Translations under genes and position numbers: made by a program
Assembly: GCF_020536995.1 (NCBI RefSeq)
Contig: NC_068361.1
Location: 107,977,989 to 108,041,988 of the forward strand
Length of the DNA stretch: 64,000 nt
Direction: 5' to 3'
Source: Dreissena polymorpha
Taxonomy: Eukaryota; Mollusca; Bivalvia; Myida; Dreissenidae
The notes under the pieces: generated by a model
Seen by the model: only the letters and a program-made list of their open reading frames with translations
What the model was told of the DNA's origin: nothing
Databases searched by the model: none
Shown: in pieces, positions 26,468 to 35,899 of the stretch
Layout of the letters: each line of letters starts with the position of its first letter
Numbering within the stretch: position 1 is the first letter of the stretch

Positions 26468-29400
26468 TATTATTTTTTTTTTTTTTTTTAACTTCTGGAG
26501 GGGATTTTTTTTACAAAATGGGGGGAAAATATGTACTCTTTTTTGAGGGGAATGGGGCCGAAATTGCCATAAAAAAAAACACTGAATGCCATTGCAAAAA
26601 CATATACATTTAAAAGAACCGTTGATGTGTTTGAAAATTTTGATTTATATCAATATTATGCGAGCATAACATATAATGTAAGTTGTTTTAATTTGCGCAT
26701 AATGGATATATTTACAATCTATTTGTGTTTATTTATGCCAGAAAATAGTTTGTGGGGCTAATATTTCCGATTAAACTGACGCGAGTTTCTATGGAAAATC
26801 GAGTTGTCAGTTGCAACTCCCAACGACCCGGAGGGTCAATAGCTGGGAGTTGTATTAATGCAACTACGCATAACGGGTGCCAACGCTCGGCTGTGGGTGC
26901 AGTTTTGAATAAATGAAAGATTGTCGGAATATTTTTTAGAGGTTACAGTGACCTTGACCTTTGACCTAGTGACCCGAAAATGGGTGTGGCAAGTAGAACT
27001 CCTCAAGGTGCATCTACATTATCAAATTTCAAAGTTGTATGTGGAAGCAATTTGATTTTAGAGACAAATGTCAAGGTTTTAGCACGACGCGGACGGCGAG
27101 CTGGCTATGACAATACCTCTGCTTTTCTCCGAAAACAGCCGAGCTAAAAATGAATGAATGCATCATACATAAACAAGCCAAAAAACAGCCCTACTAAAAA
27201 AAATAAAGGTTTGTATATAAACAATCTTCTAATCTTCGATCAATTTTAGAAAAATAAATGCAAGTCGCTCACCTGAGATAACAAGATATCATTGGGACAA
27301 ATCTTCTGAGCAAGTTTCATGAAGATCGGAAAATTAATGTGGCCTCTAGAGTGTTAACAAGGTTTTACTATAGCCATATAAGGAAAAATGCCCCGCCCCC
27401 TGGCGGCCATGTTTTTCAACTGACCGGCATTATTTTTGAACTGGTCCAACATATTATTTGAATGAATCTTCTGACCAAGTTTCATGAAGATCAGACAATA
27501 AATGTGGCCTCTAGAGTGTTAACAAGATTTTACTATAGCCCTATAAGGAAAAATGCCCCACCCCTGTTACGTAACCATTTTCGAACTCATCCAAGATATC
27601 ATTGAGACCAATCTTCTGACAAAATTTCATGAAGATTGGACAATAAATGTGGCCTCTAGAGAGTTAACAAGGCAAATGTTGACTCGGCACAACGCACGAC
27701 GGACAAAAGGCGATCACAAAAGCTCACCATGAGCATGTTGTGCTCAGGTGAGCTAAAAAATGATCAAAAAGTGTCTTACCAACATAGAGTTTCAATTAAG
27801 GCATAAATTAAAAAGCCTGGGTGAAGTACAGGTATGGGGTAAGCTTTTGCTTCAAGAGGTCTCCTGTTTGAGTCCTAGGAATGGCACTTGTTTTTTATTT
27901 TATCTTTTTCCTTGTGAATATAATTCTTTGAACAGTTATGGAAATTCAAATTTTGAAATTGGCTTTTATAAGTTGCTTGAAACTATTATTATTTTAAAGC
28001 TTGGGTCCGTTACCTGATCAAATAAAGACAAGAGATCGGTATATTTTAAATGATTACTTCATAAACGTAAATACCCATTTTAAACATATGACTTTTCTTC
28101 TATATGGCATTTTTTTCCAGGTAGGATTGTTCTCACACAAAAATTCATACCGTCTCGGGCATTGTCACTTTGCAGAATGAATGTTTTCTCACCAGAAAAG
28201 AAAATCATAACACTGCAGTAAGTTGGAATTCAACCAGATAATTCAAATGGATGCCACTACCATTTGCTAAATGCCGTTTTCTAATGTAATCAAATCAAAA
28301 ATATGTTTCAACCTTGCATAGGAATGCCTGACGTAGTTGTTGACATTTGCAATACATTGAATATAAATAAAACCAGCAAATTTATTTAATTGATATCCCC
28401 TGCCAATTATAAATTTTGTGACAGACGAACAGACTGACCGTCGGACTGATGGACAACCGACTAAATCAGGGACGACACTTTCCGCCTAAACTGGATGTTT
28501 TAAACATTTTACTTTCAAACAACACAAAATTCCATAAAAGCAGAAAGTGTCATCCTTGATTAGCCTGTTCAGCCTGGGACAATACTTTATACACACGCTT
28601 TAAGCCCTGTTTTCCCAGAATAAGCCTCAAATGATGAAAAAAGACATATGTGTCTTGTTCTGAGAAAACTGGGCTTAATTCATGTGCGATAAGTGTCGTC
28701 CCAGATTAGCCTGTGCAGTCCGCACAGGCTAATCAGGGACGACACTTTCCGCCTTTATGGTATTTTTAGTTTGAAGGAAGTACCTCCTTACCGAAAATCA
28801 TGTTTAGGCGGAAAGTGTCGTCCCTGATTAGCCTGTGCGGACTGCACAGGCTAATCTGGGACAACACTTTACGCACATGCATTATGACCAGCTTTCACAA
28901 ACAAGACACATATGTGTTAAGACGTTATATTTTGTCTGATAATTATCTTTCCCAGGGTGATGTTATTGGATGTAAACACTCTGGTAAGTGATGTTTTTTT
29001 TTCAAGTAACTTTTTAAAACAATTTTTCTAAAGAATTTCAACTAGTGTATTCAAGACGGTTTTTTATGCGGCTTATGGCCATGTGAAAACCACCAGAATT
29101 ACTTTATTTATTAAGCCTATGTTTTTGACCAATAATTCGATGTATACAACATTCACATAAACAGTTTTGATGCACACAACGTGGAATTTCGGCATCTATT
29201 TCATACATATTCAATAAAAAAAAAAATTATTCTTATCTTAAGATATCTGCAAAAACTGTAAGAAAATCTGCCGTTTATTTGCTTTAGACTTTTGCAAACA
29301 TATTTCAATAACTTGAATGAGATATTTGCAAAAATAAAATTTTTAACGTGTGTTTTCATTCTGTCCAGCCCATGCGTTAATCCTAGTGAACCCCGTTGAT

Positions 29401-31189
29401 CCTGCGCACTGTATACCTATTATCCTCTTCTGGCAGTCTCTTGGCTGCCATACTGTGAGGGACAGCAGCAACTGCTGTGCCTGGCTCAACTAGCAGACAC
29501 TCCACGCAATCTGGTTACATTAGATGAGGTTTATTCATTCTGAAATAAGAGTAGGTTCATTACCTCTAGCAATAACCAAAATCAGTATATGGGGTAAAAG
29601 ATTAATCATGAAATTTTGATCATTTGCTTCTTGAAATTTTCAGATTCAGAATGTTTGGTCTTTTCAATGGCTTTGTACCTAAGTGCACAGAGCCATTTAA
29701 CTATTATTTTACATGCCCTATTACTTAAAATGTTCAGTTTCAGTGCTAATCTTATAGTTCACTTGCAATTAATGTACTTGAGGGTTAAAAATTGATGCAG
29801 TTTTACTTCCTTTGAGGAATTTTCCTGTGGAAAATTGGAAATTTTGTCATTTTTCCTCCCACTCGTATACAAAGTGAAAATGGCTATATGCAAACAGCAT
29901 AAAACCAGAACAGCCTGCGAGTAACTCGCAGTCTGTTCAGGTTTTAATGCTGTTAGCTGCTCATCAGTATCTAAGGGCTGGAAATAAAGTTTTTAAAACT
30001 TGAATCTAGTAAGAAATTTCTTGAATTAAATTGGATTTTTAAAGGGACTGCACATGCGTTAAAATACGTATCTTAGTGGTAAGGGGTTAAGACTCAACTT
30101 TGAGTTTGCCATTCCTATGTTCTTGTTTCCGATCGCAAAAATCGACAACCGCGATTGACTCTTATAAAAAGTTGATTGCCAATAGTGAGCAAATAATAAC
30201 TTACGGCGAATAAGTTGTAAAAAAAATACCTATTTACAAGTTGATGCAGTAACAATTTAATTCCAATGCATGTATATTTCATAATATCAATTCATAGAAC
30301 TAATTTACACTGTTTTTCTACAGCCACATGTTAATAACCTTTTACTATACATGTATGCCATGTAAAACCTGTGTTTTAAGAAAGAGCGCAAAATTATTGC
30401 TCTTGTTGGCAAGCATGGAAAGCGTGTGCGTTGCAATAGAAGATGTTCTGAAAATAAATGTAGACAAGAAACTCAATACATGCAGTATTTTAGAGTGAAG
30501 CAATTACGTATGAATAAATGACCCATTGAAAATATAGAAACAATATGTCAATTCACTAATAATAAATTGCAGTACATGTATTTTTAAAGAACAAAGAAGC
30601 ACCAGACTTTTCCAATTGAAGAAAAACTACAAAATTCCCATTTTCTGTCTGAAAATTTCCCAAAAGGAAGGCAAATTCCATCAATTTTGTTCCAAAAGTG
30701 CATTATCTGCAAGTAAACAAATAAAAATAAGCGCTTACACTGAACATTTCAAGCCAAAATGAATGTAAATCAATATTTAAATTGATCTTTGCTTTTGATA
30801 CCAGGTTTTTTTTTATTAAGAAAGTGATGCAGATAGTCAGTGTTTTCTTCTACCAGAATTGTTTCCCCTCAAAATACTATTTCCCCTCCAAGAATATCTT
30901 TTTTTACCAAAACATATTTTTTTTTAGCATTTATTTGAGCTTTAAATCAAATAATGTTAATTTTGATTGCTTATTTATCCATCGCAATAATAGCTAATTT
31001 TCGGCGGTCGCGAAAACACGTTAAAATAGAAATAAGCGTCTACGGAGATGGATTAGAATGTGTAGATTGCGATTCCTGTTAATTTTTGCAAAGTCATGCG
31101 GAACAATAACATTACGCACTTTATCGCTGTAAATGTTGGTAGAAGAATCCCCAAACTAAACGTGCTTACATCTGAGTTGTTAAGCGCAT
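16006..31189 (-). CDS. MARCHF5: MARCHF5 mitochondrial RING-CH E3 ubiquitin ligase (six exons)
   Basis: Spliced exons 31170-31189, 24390-24595, 22904-23034, 22014-22200, 19685-19842 and 16006-16143 join in phase into 279 residues; human MARCHF5 is 278. The C4HC3 RING-CH ligands are visible as C10, C13, C29, C31, H39, C42, C61 and C64, with the family segments CWVCFATDEDD, WVHQNCLQRW and CPQCNTEY. Four hydrophobic segments follow (about 92-112, 135-153, 199-222, 231-251), matching the four-pass outer mitochondrial membrane topology. HKEGLNVMEGADPLFLLIGLP, SATRVLCGAL and GGFAFIAIKG align closely with the human protein. In the known family this E3 ubiquitinates fission and fusion factors such as Drp1, mitofusins and MiD49. 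All junctions are GT-AG. Exons 2-6 are certain; exon 1 is a prediction. The locus is divergent from CPEB. Confidence 0.95.
16184..16402. mobile_element. foldback MITE in MARCHF5 intron 5
   Basis: A diverged member of the GTGTCGTCCC foldback family, 40 bp upstream of the exon 6 acceptor. With the copy at 15734-15981 it encloses the last coding exon. Confidence 0.7.
16432..16620 (+). repeat. tRNA-derived SINE
   Basis: The head has an A-box-like GTGGCCGGGACGTAGTAG and a B-box-like GGTCTGATCCCC at tRNA spacing. It is followed by a body ending 'AAATAAATAGGTTTAAACTA'. The 3' part resembles a tail I recall from other invertebrate SINEs. It lies in MARCHF5 intron 5. Confidence 0.65.
16690..18670 (+). 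repeat. composite repeat with seven tandem units of about 168 bp
   Basis: Units marked by AATTTCAAAGGGCCATAACT start near 17254, 17425, 17587, 17752, 17920, 18089 and 18258. Each includes 'AATATGCACATCTCCT', 'CCCATAAAGTTTCATTGAATT' and 'GTTGCTGAGAAATAG'. The array is flanked by two arms (about 16690-17150, 18330-18670) with shared 'CAAGTTTCATCAAGAT..GTCACAAATGTGGC'-type text. It occupies most of MARCHF5 intron 5. The open frame at 17612-17902 is a repeat shadow. Confidence 0.8.
18670..19407. other. MARCHF5 intron 5, no further feature
   Basis: AT-rich intronic sequence. The 94-codon minus-strand frame at 19080-19364 shows no recognisable domain. Confidence 0.5.
19408..19636 (+). repeat. dispersed repeat (GCGAGTAACTCGCAGTCT family)
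   Basis: About 230 bp, clearly homologous to 29853-30087 in the same orientation. It contains the short palindrome GCGAGTAACTCGC and an inverted pair GCAAACAGCA/TGCTGTTTGC, so the centre can fold as a hairpin. It ends about 50 bp past MARCHF5 exon 5, in intron 5. Confidence 0.7.
19685..19842 (-). CDS. MARCHF5: MARCHF5 exon 5
   Basis: Acceptor CTACTGCAG at 19843 and donor CTG|GTGATT at 19684. Phase 1 in, phase 0 out. It encodes residues 182-234, including the third membrane segment (SATRVLCGALILPTIATMAG). Confidence 0.95.
20045..20336 (-). repeat. tRNA-derived SINE sharing the Z-repeat body
   Basis: On the minus strand the head reads GGATGGCCGAGTGGTCTAAG and later AGTGGTTCTAGCCC. These are good A and B boxes of a Leu/Ser-type tRNA. 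The body continues with 'TTGATATTTGGCATGCATGTG' and 'CTCATGGAGC', the same body as the Z repeats at 46.7, 59.3 and 60.1 kb. It therefore links that family to a tRNA-type head. It lies in MARCHF5 intron 4. Confidence 0.7.
21105..22013 (-). repeat. 42-bp minisatellite derived from the MARCHF5 exon 4 splice donor
   Basis: About 22 tandem units of about 42 bp abut MARCHF5 exon 4. Read on the minus (sense) strand, each unit matches the last ~31 nt of exon 4 plus the first ~11 nt of the intron. The exonic ACTGAGCAAACTTTTTCCT corresponds to ACTGAACAAACTGTTTCCT in the units, and both are followed by a GTAAGTAGCAA donor. Eight units keep an exact GTAAGTAGC. The array also has a 122-bp higher-order period (for example 21481 and 21603). 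The 195-codon plus-strand frame at 21369-21956 is only the array read in an open frame, since 42 is divisible by 3. Confidence 0.92.
22014..22200 (-). CDS. MARCHF5: MARCHF5 exon 4
   Basis: Acceptor ACATTGCAG before 22200 and donor CCTATCT|GTAAGTAG at 22013. Phase 0 in, phase 1 out. It encodes residues 120-181: the conserved loop HKEGLNVMEGADP and the second membrane segment. Its last 31 nt are the seed of the adjoining minisatellite. Reading through the donor meets an in-frame TAG after two codons. Confidence 0.95.
22240..22300. mobile_element. MITE fragment near the exon 4 acceptor
   Basis: A short piece of the GTGTCGTCCC foldback MITE ('AAAGTGTCGTCCCAGACTAG', then 'CCTGTGCAGTCC'), about 40 bp upstream of exon 4. 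Only one arm remains. Confidence 0.65.
22904..23034 (-). CDS. MARCHF5: MARCHF5 exon 3
   Basis: Acceptor TTTCAG before 23034 and donor ATGCAG|GTAAGC at 22903. Phase 1 in, phase 0 out. It encodes residues 76-119, including the first membrane segment. YWTSVTYGAVTVMQ is almost identical to the human protein. Confidence 0.96.
23425..23726 (+). repeat. GACCTTTGACC-type repeat with CATAACGGG head
   Basis: Head 'GCATAACGGGTTTCAACGCTCGG', a DR1-like block (TGATCTTGACCTTTGACCT), then 'CAAAGTTGTAGGTGGAAG', and an end 'AGCCGAGCTAAAAAT'. Near-identical in plan to 26861-27151. It lies in MARCHF5 intron 2. Confidence 0.75.
24390..24595 (-). CDS. MARCHF5: MARCHF5 exon 2 (RING-CH domain)
   Basis: Acceptor CTGCTTGCAG before 24595 and donor AGCTCA|GTAAGG at 24389. 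Phase 2 in, phase 1 out. It encodes residues 8-75 and holds all eight zinc ligands of the C4HC3 RING-CH finger, so this single exon carries the E2-binding catalytic module. Confidence 0.97.
24697..24970. mobile_element. foldback MITE in MARCHF5 intron 1
   Basis: GTGTCGTCCC-family copy about 100 bp upstream of the RING exon. One arm carries an extra partial repeat of the 'GCACAGGCTAATCTGG' block, so it is slightly longer than its relatives. Confidence 0.75.
24975..26425. other. MARCHF5 intron 1, no gene
   Basis: AT-rich intron. Around 25425-25500 a short 'CTCTGAGCTTTTATAAGTGCATACGTAC..GCTCAGAG' segment is an imperfect palindrome, and similar text recurs near 47245-47290. The segment near 25860-25935 resembles the G-rich end of the elements at 43.2 and 44.5 kb. 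None is coding. Confidence 0.45.
26436..26490. repeat. poly(A)-poly(T) run
   Basis: A run of about 30 A, then a short AT spacer, then about 19 T: a near-perfect homopolymer inverted repeat. It may be two retroposon tails or a slippage hotspot; sequence accuracy here is doubtful. Confidence 0.8.
26861..27151 (+). repeat. GACCTTTGACC-type repeat with CATAACGGG head
   Basis: Second copy of the family at 23425-23726, same orientation. Here the receptor-like block TGACCTTGACCTTTGACCT is intact. Confidence 0.75.
27267..27754. mobile_element. GCTCACCTGAG-ended repeat with tandem core
   Basis: Ends are inverted: GCTCACCTGAG on the left and CTCAGGTGAGC on the right. Three diverged units inside carry 'CTTCTGACCAAGTTTCATGAAGAT' variants and 'TGTGGCCTCTAGAGTGTTAAC'. 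The 3' tail ('AAAGGCGATCACAAAAGCTC') is shared with the 11-unit repeat at 10.6-12.8 kb. It lies in MARCHF5 intron 1. Confidence 0.75.
28462..28905. mobile_element. two adjacent foldback MITE copies
   Basis: A truncated copy (28462-28625) followed by a well-preserved full copy (28655-28905) of the GTGTCGTCCC family. The full copy shows perfect inverted arms CCTGTGCAGTCCGCACAGG and CCTGTGCGGACTGCACAGG. The 63-codon open frame 28800-28991 is a shadow of it. Confidence 0.8.
28910..29850. other. MARCHF5 intron 1, nothing recognised
   Basis: Unique-looking sequence. Around 29345-29510 there is a more GC-rich stretch after a polypyrimidine-AG ('CATTCTGTCCAG'), but the frames give no protein I recognise, so no exon is called. 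Confidence 0.4.
29853..30087 (+). repeat. dispersed repeat (GCGAGTAACTCGCAGTCT family)
   Basis: Second copy of the repeat at 19408-19636, same strand, with scattered differences. Its hairpin centre is conserved. Confidence 0.7.
31170..31189 (-). CDS. MARCHF5: MARCHF5 exon 1 (predicted start)
   Basis: On the minus strand, ATG CGC TTA ACA ACT CAG AT is followed by the donor GTAAGC. The two leftover bases fit the phase-2 entry of the RING exon, giving MRLTTQI-RSCW. The total becomes 279 residues, next to 278 in human. An in-frame ATG further upstream (minus strand, 31237) would add 16 residues; the frame stays open, so the start is not decided by a stop. The human protein likewise has only a short tail before the RING. 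The six-residue peptide itself carries no homology. Confidence 0.6.
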
Positions 31190-31300
31190 GCTATATAACG
31201 TAATGAGGCCTTGAAGAATCCACTCGACCGCTCGCATATGCGAGTGAAGTTGACGGTGGGGCGAGTAAAGTTTGTTAAATACTGGACCGACCGGGTGAGT
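31190..31300. promoter_or_regulatory. candidate divergent MARCHF5/CPEB promoter and leader donor
   Basis: Directly upstream of the MARCHF5 start lies a CpG-containing island ('CGACCGCTCGCATATGCGAG', 'GGGGCGAG') unlike the AT-rich surroundings. On the plus strand a strong donor, CCGG|GTGAGT, occurs at 31295, and a CTATATAACG box lies at about 31191. A perfect CRE, TGACGTCA, lies at 31440-31447. As far as I recall, human CPEB3 and MARCHF5 start tail-end to tail-end with untranslated CPEB leader exons. By analogy the plus-strand donor may end a CPEB leader exon that joins the acceptor at 41882. Position and function are inference. Confidence 0.4.
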
Positions 31301-31531
31301 GCTGTTTTTCAAGTTGAGAAATATAAATTCAGTTCCAGAACTCCTGCCACATCGATACAAATTGCGAACAATTTTTCGAACGAACAAAAACTAGGTTTAG
31401 TACACAAAGAAACTGCACTTTCTTTTTGACAATGAAAAATGACGTCACGGGCACAGTTAAAATAATTCTCGAAATCGGCTGCAATCTTTACGTAGGTGTC
31501 AGTGCTCTTAGCTAATCGATTAAAAGTGAAA

Positions 31532-31857
31532 CAAGAGCTGTCACCATAGGATGACAAATGCCCCCTATAAACGCTTTCATAGAAGTTATGAGCATTTTAC
31601 CATGCTAAATCCTTGAAATGCACTAAGTAACCCCATGACCTAGTTTTTGACCCAGCATGACCCATATTCGAACTTGACCTAGATATTGTCTAGATACAAC
31701 TTCTGACCAAGTTTAGCAAAGATCAGATGAAAATTATTTGAAATAGAGAGCGGACACGAAAAGTGTGACAGACAGACTGACAGACAGACAGACTTACAGA
31801 CGGACAGTGCGAAAACTATATACATGTACCCCCTTTTCTTTGAAAGGGGGCATAAAA
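31532..31857 (+). repeat. single-unit GACCTAGTTTTTGA repeat with GGGGGCAT ends
   Basis: Opens 'AAGAGCTGTCACCATAGGATG' and ends 'TTTGAAAGGGGGCATA'. It carries one unit of the type seen four times at 14486-15222 and a GACAGACAGACA stretch near its 3' end. Confidence 0.7.
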
Positions 31858-32287
31858 AACTGTTAAATATGTTGGTCATTCCGTGAAGAATAAATTTCAT
31901 TTTAATGAAAATATCAATAAAAAAATAATACATAACTGGTTAATTAATATAATACTTCTTATATTTAATTATAAAATAAACAGAAACAATAATTATTAAT
32001 AAAGAGAATAATTCGTGATCAGAAGCCTTAGCCAAAATTTACCATATTGTAACCATTTGTCAATCAACGTGTCGAGACAGGGAACAGAAAGAAAGGTCAT
32101 CAAAACGAGAAGCGGAAAGTATTGAGAAAAGCAAACAGGTGCAGAAAACGTAAGGAAAGCAAATAAAATCCATCAGATAATGTACCGTAGTTAATTTGTT
32201 TGCAGTTTAGTGTCACTATGTTACGTAGGTTTAAAAGGTTCTGGTTGATCATACCTATAAATATAGATATTTTTTTTTTTTAAATGC

Positions 32288-32380
32288 AGGGCGAGAAGTT
32301 TAAAGTGAAGGACAAGTGGATTGTCAGGCCTACTCACCCTGCAGGGCAAGTGGCTCTGGAAAAATTCTTCAAGGCCTGGT
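32288..32380. mobile_element. probable end of a CAGGG-type MITE
   Basis: Starts CAGGGCGAGAAG and contains 'GGACAAGTGGATTG' and 'CCCTGCAGGGCAAGTGG', text I associate with hAT-type MITE ends. No partner end was located. It mimics an exon (see the rejected list). The rest of 31860-33350 is AT-rich, with scattered CCCAATTGG motifs near 32730-32860, and holds no gene. Confidence 0.4.
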
Positions 32381-33394
32381 AATGGATAAAGGGAAGTCAC
32401 TCTAAATTTCAATAGTGTTTGTAAACATTTTTTCAATGATTTTGACAGAAAACTTTATTTTAAATGGGAAAAATGTCATATAGATTTGATTGGGAATGTG
32501 GCGGTTTGCTTTGAGAAAGACTCCATTTAGCGGAGGCGCAGACAATGGTTAAAACCCTGGAATCAGAGTAGATGAGTTATAGACATTGATTAAAACAGTT
32601 TTTATTGTTTCCCCAAATATGTCTCTTTCCCACTATATTTTTCCCTTTCACCCAGCATCCAGCGTCTTCCCCTTTTTCTAAAAAAAAACCTGGATACCAC
32701 GCAATTAAATAAACCTATAATGCCCAATTGGAAGATTTCACTATGCAAATTTTCCCATTTTTAGGGTTTTTCGCAATAATTTTTCCCAATTGGTATTGTA
32801 CAGGTACTTTTCCCAATTGGCGAAGAAAAACGGTACTGCTGGTTATCCATCACAAGACCCACCCAATTGAAGACTGGGGAGTCTGAAAACAATGCTGGGG
32901 AAAGCTCTAACAACAAAACTTAAAAAGACTGCTTAGACTTAGAAGGGTAAAAAAATTTGACAAAATAGGGCACTCGAGGATAATTGTATCACTGTGATAA
33001 AAGAACATATTATTGAACAAATGTGACATTACTTTAAAAAACAAATACATATCAAGTGTTGCGTAGCTATAGTGCAGGCGTAACCATAAATTCTTTATGA
33101 CAGACAAGAAAATTAAAAGTTCGAATGTCACGGAGAGGGCGATTTTTAAAAGGCAAAAATAGTCTTGTCCCTTATATTTTTCAAAGTGCGAAAAATAGGG
33201 CTAAAATTAAAATATATTTTAACCTCGATTTTGGTAAAGTTTATTTTGAGCTTCAGACGTAAACATCACAATTATAAAATAGACACGAAATCTTAATAGC
33301 AGCCGGAAGAACGTTTTCACTGGTCCCCTGTCTACAAATGTGAGCTAGCCAGTCAAAAGGGCCCAAGGTCAAAACGTGTCCCCCCTAGTCAAAC

Positions 33395-35064
33395 CGGATT
33401 AGGGAAATACGGCCCATGGACCATACGGCCCAGATTCTCGGACTAGACGGCCCAGATTATCGGACTATACGGCCCAGATTTGCGGACCATACGGCCCAGA
33501 TTTGCAAAGCATACGGACCATGTCTTAATTACTATTTCTTTCGTGTTCCTTCAATATTGTATGAATTAATTTAAGAAAATATTTCATGTTCATTCAAGCA
33601 TGTTTTATATTATTTCATCATGTAAGGATTATCGGACTATACAGCCGAGATTTGCGGACTATACGGCCCAGATTTGCGGACCATACGGCCCAGATTTGCA
33701 AAGCATACGGACCATATCTTAATTAATATTTCTTTAGTGTTCCTTTAAATATTGTATAAATATTGTATGAATAAATTTAAGAACATGTTAAAAGTATAGT
33801 ATTTCATTTTCATTCAAGCATATTTTATATTATTTCATCGTGTAAGGACACAACTATGGATACCCTAGTAAATTCCTTTATTGTTTGTTAATATAATATC
33901 GACATCCAAAATACACAACAAATACTAATATATGTACAACAAATAAAAAACAAGTTCAGGCACATATATATAGAACACTTCTAAACAAATACATATATAT
34001 GTACAACAAAAAACATCATTTATAGCAATTTTGTGAAATGTGAGCAAACGAATGTACAAGAACAAAGTTGTATTACATACATACAATGATACAAATATAT
34101 TTTATATACAATCAAACACACAGATATATACATTTTCACTCAATCGTTCACACTAGCAAACAAACAAACACACGTACACATTTACACAGGTCCATACAGT
34201 CTACAGCACTCATTCAGAAGCTCACTCGTACCGCTCTTGAGTTGGAGTAAATTCTCCTTAAACAAAATAAACACGGAGGCGCAGGCATTTTTCATCGAAT
34301 ATGGTACGACCATGTCCATACTTGATATTTATATTGTCTTCAATAATAACGATTATCACACTTTACCTTTAATTAGTAATTTCAAGAAATGCTCACTATA
34401 TTAGCATTAGTGTAATTATCAACATCAATCAATATTTATGTTATAAATAGCGCACCAGATGTGCAAACATAAGCCGTTGTTGTATACAATTATAACGATT
34501 ATCACACTCTACCTTTAATTGGTACTTACAGACGTGTTAATCCATTAGGGTCTATTATCAATTACTGTAATAGATAAGATCAATCAGCAGGTGTCATAAA
34601 TAGGGCGTATTCAATATAGAAACGTACGAGTCACTTATTCGAGTGTCATACCCCTATTGCAATTATAATATATTTCATCACGCGGCATGTATTAAATTTA
34701 ATAATTATGTTATAAATTTTTATTACCGTTTTCACCACGCGGCATGTTTTAAATTTAATAATTATGTTATAAATTTTTATTGCCGTTTACACCACGCGGC
34801 ATGTATTAAATTTAATAATTATGTTATAAATTTTTATTACTGTTTTCACCACGCGGCATGTTTTAAATTTAAATTTTTAACACATTCATAGTACAATGGT
34901 AGCACAGTATTGTAGTGTATTCGTGTTTTAGAATAATGCACATGACGTAAAGAAACATGTGGGCCGTACGGTCCGCAAATCTGGGCCGTATTATCCGATA
35001 ATCTGGGCCGAATGGTCCGCTAATCTGGGCCGTATCGTCCATGGTCCGTATTATCCGTATACCG
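33395..35064. mobile_element. non-autonomous DNA transposon with arrayed TACGGCCCAGATT ends
   Basis: About 1.67 kb. Each end is an array of the phrase ATACGGCCCAGATT..CGGACC at about 22-bp spacing; the two ends are inverted relative to each other, starting CGGATTAGGG on the left and CGGTATACGG from the right. Flanks share TCAAA. The left array is present twice because of an internal direct duplication of roughly 200 bp (33450-33640 and 33628-33850). No transposase is visible in any frame. Confidence 0.7.
34660..34880 (+). repeat. 57-bp tandem repeat, about four copies
   Basis: Copies begin CGCGGCATGT at 34681, 34738, 34795 and 34852, exactly 57 bp apart and almost identical. Because 57 is 19 codons the array stays open and gives a repeated peptide (34643-34891), which I do not regard as a gene. 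It lies inside the phrase-array element. Confidence 0.9.
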
Positions 35065-35353
35065 TCAAAATGTGTCCACTTTGGTCAAAACGGCCCAAAG
35101 TCAGTTTAAAAGTTGGTCTAAACGGCCCAAATGTATAACAAAGAACTCTGTTAAATATTGTATTTATTTGATATACATTAGACGATGAATAAAATACATG
35201 TAACATAATCAAATAGGATTTAACTCCGACTATTCAAAAATTGAACGACGATGAATGACTTAATTTACATGAATTACGCCAACACATTGCAAGCTAGATT
35301 TACGTCTTTTTCTTTTCACGATATAGTACAAAAATGAGAGAGTCAACTGTTAA

Positions 35354-35892
35354 AGGGACTTTCAACCACGATTGACGAAAAAAAAAGTCCTAAAATACCA
35401 TATTGTTTACAATTATTAGTTTATATTAATTAAAATATTACGACTGGTATATTACATTACTTAAAAAAAGTTCATATTTTCATCATATTCGGTAATACAA
35501 TTTCGCGATGTGAAATCGAAAAGTACATCGCGAAAATAGGTGACATAACGATATACACACTCTAAATAACGCACGTAGATAGATCATTTCATATATAAAA
35601 TATATACAATTCACTACGCATGCACAATTTGCATTCCTGGGTTTACCACGTGACGATGATAATCAATCTATTGGCGTTATTTATAGTTAACTGGTAGTTA
35701 CCTGGTCCCGGTACCTGGTAGGCATACCCAGTAAAATTGATTACCAAATATACTGAAAATCAAAAACTTAACAATTTCTCTCAAGTAATGTTATATACCA
35801 GTAATGATATTTTAATCAATATAAACAAATAATTGTAAAAATACGGTATTTTACAACTTTTCTTTTCTTCTTCGTCGTGGCTGACAGTCCCT
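35354..35892. mobile_element. piggyBac-like MITE with TTAA target duplication
   Basis: Inverted ends AGGGACTTTCAACCACGA and AGGGACTGTCAGCCACGA, flanked on both sides by TTAA (35350-35353 and 35893-35896). The 539-bp AT-rich interior has no transposase. TTAA targeting is characteristic of piggyBac-type transposases. Confidence 0.7.
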
Positions 35893-35899
35893 TTAACAT

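Larger units (their letters stand above)
33353..35130. repeat. outer GTCAAAACGGCCCAA phrase array
   Basis: On either side of the next element lie short arrays in the same orientation: GTCAAAAGGGCCCAAG and GTCAAAACGTGTCC on the left, GTCAAAATGTGTCC, GTCAAAACGGCCCAAAG and GTCTAAACGGCCCAAATG on the right. Removing the inner element restores one continuous array, so this looks like one end of a second phrase-array element that was used as target. Confidence 0.5.

Noticed and set aside
26407-26613. A frame with long lysine and phenylalanine runs.
   Set aside because: A product of the poly(A)-poly(T) run.
31238-32382. A two-exon 49-codon plus-strand gene: ATG at 31238, donor at 31295, acceptor at 32289, stop TAA at 32380, phases matching.
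   Set aside because: The second part starts CAGGGCGAG and contains ACAAGTGG/CCCTGCAGGGCAAG text typical of hAT MITE ends, and the peptide matches no family I know. The donor is better explained as a possible CPEB leader exon.
34643-34891. An 82-codon frame with a repeated 19-residue peptide.
   Set aside because: A 57-bp tandem array inside a transposon keeps the frame open by arithmetic; the composition is AT-driven.
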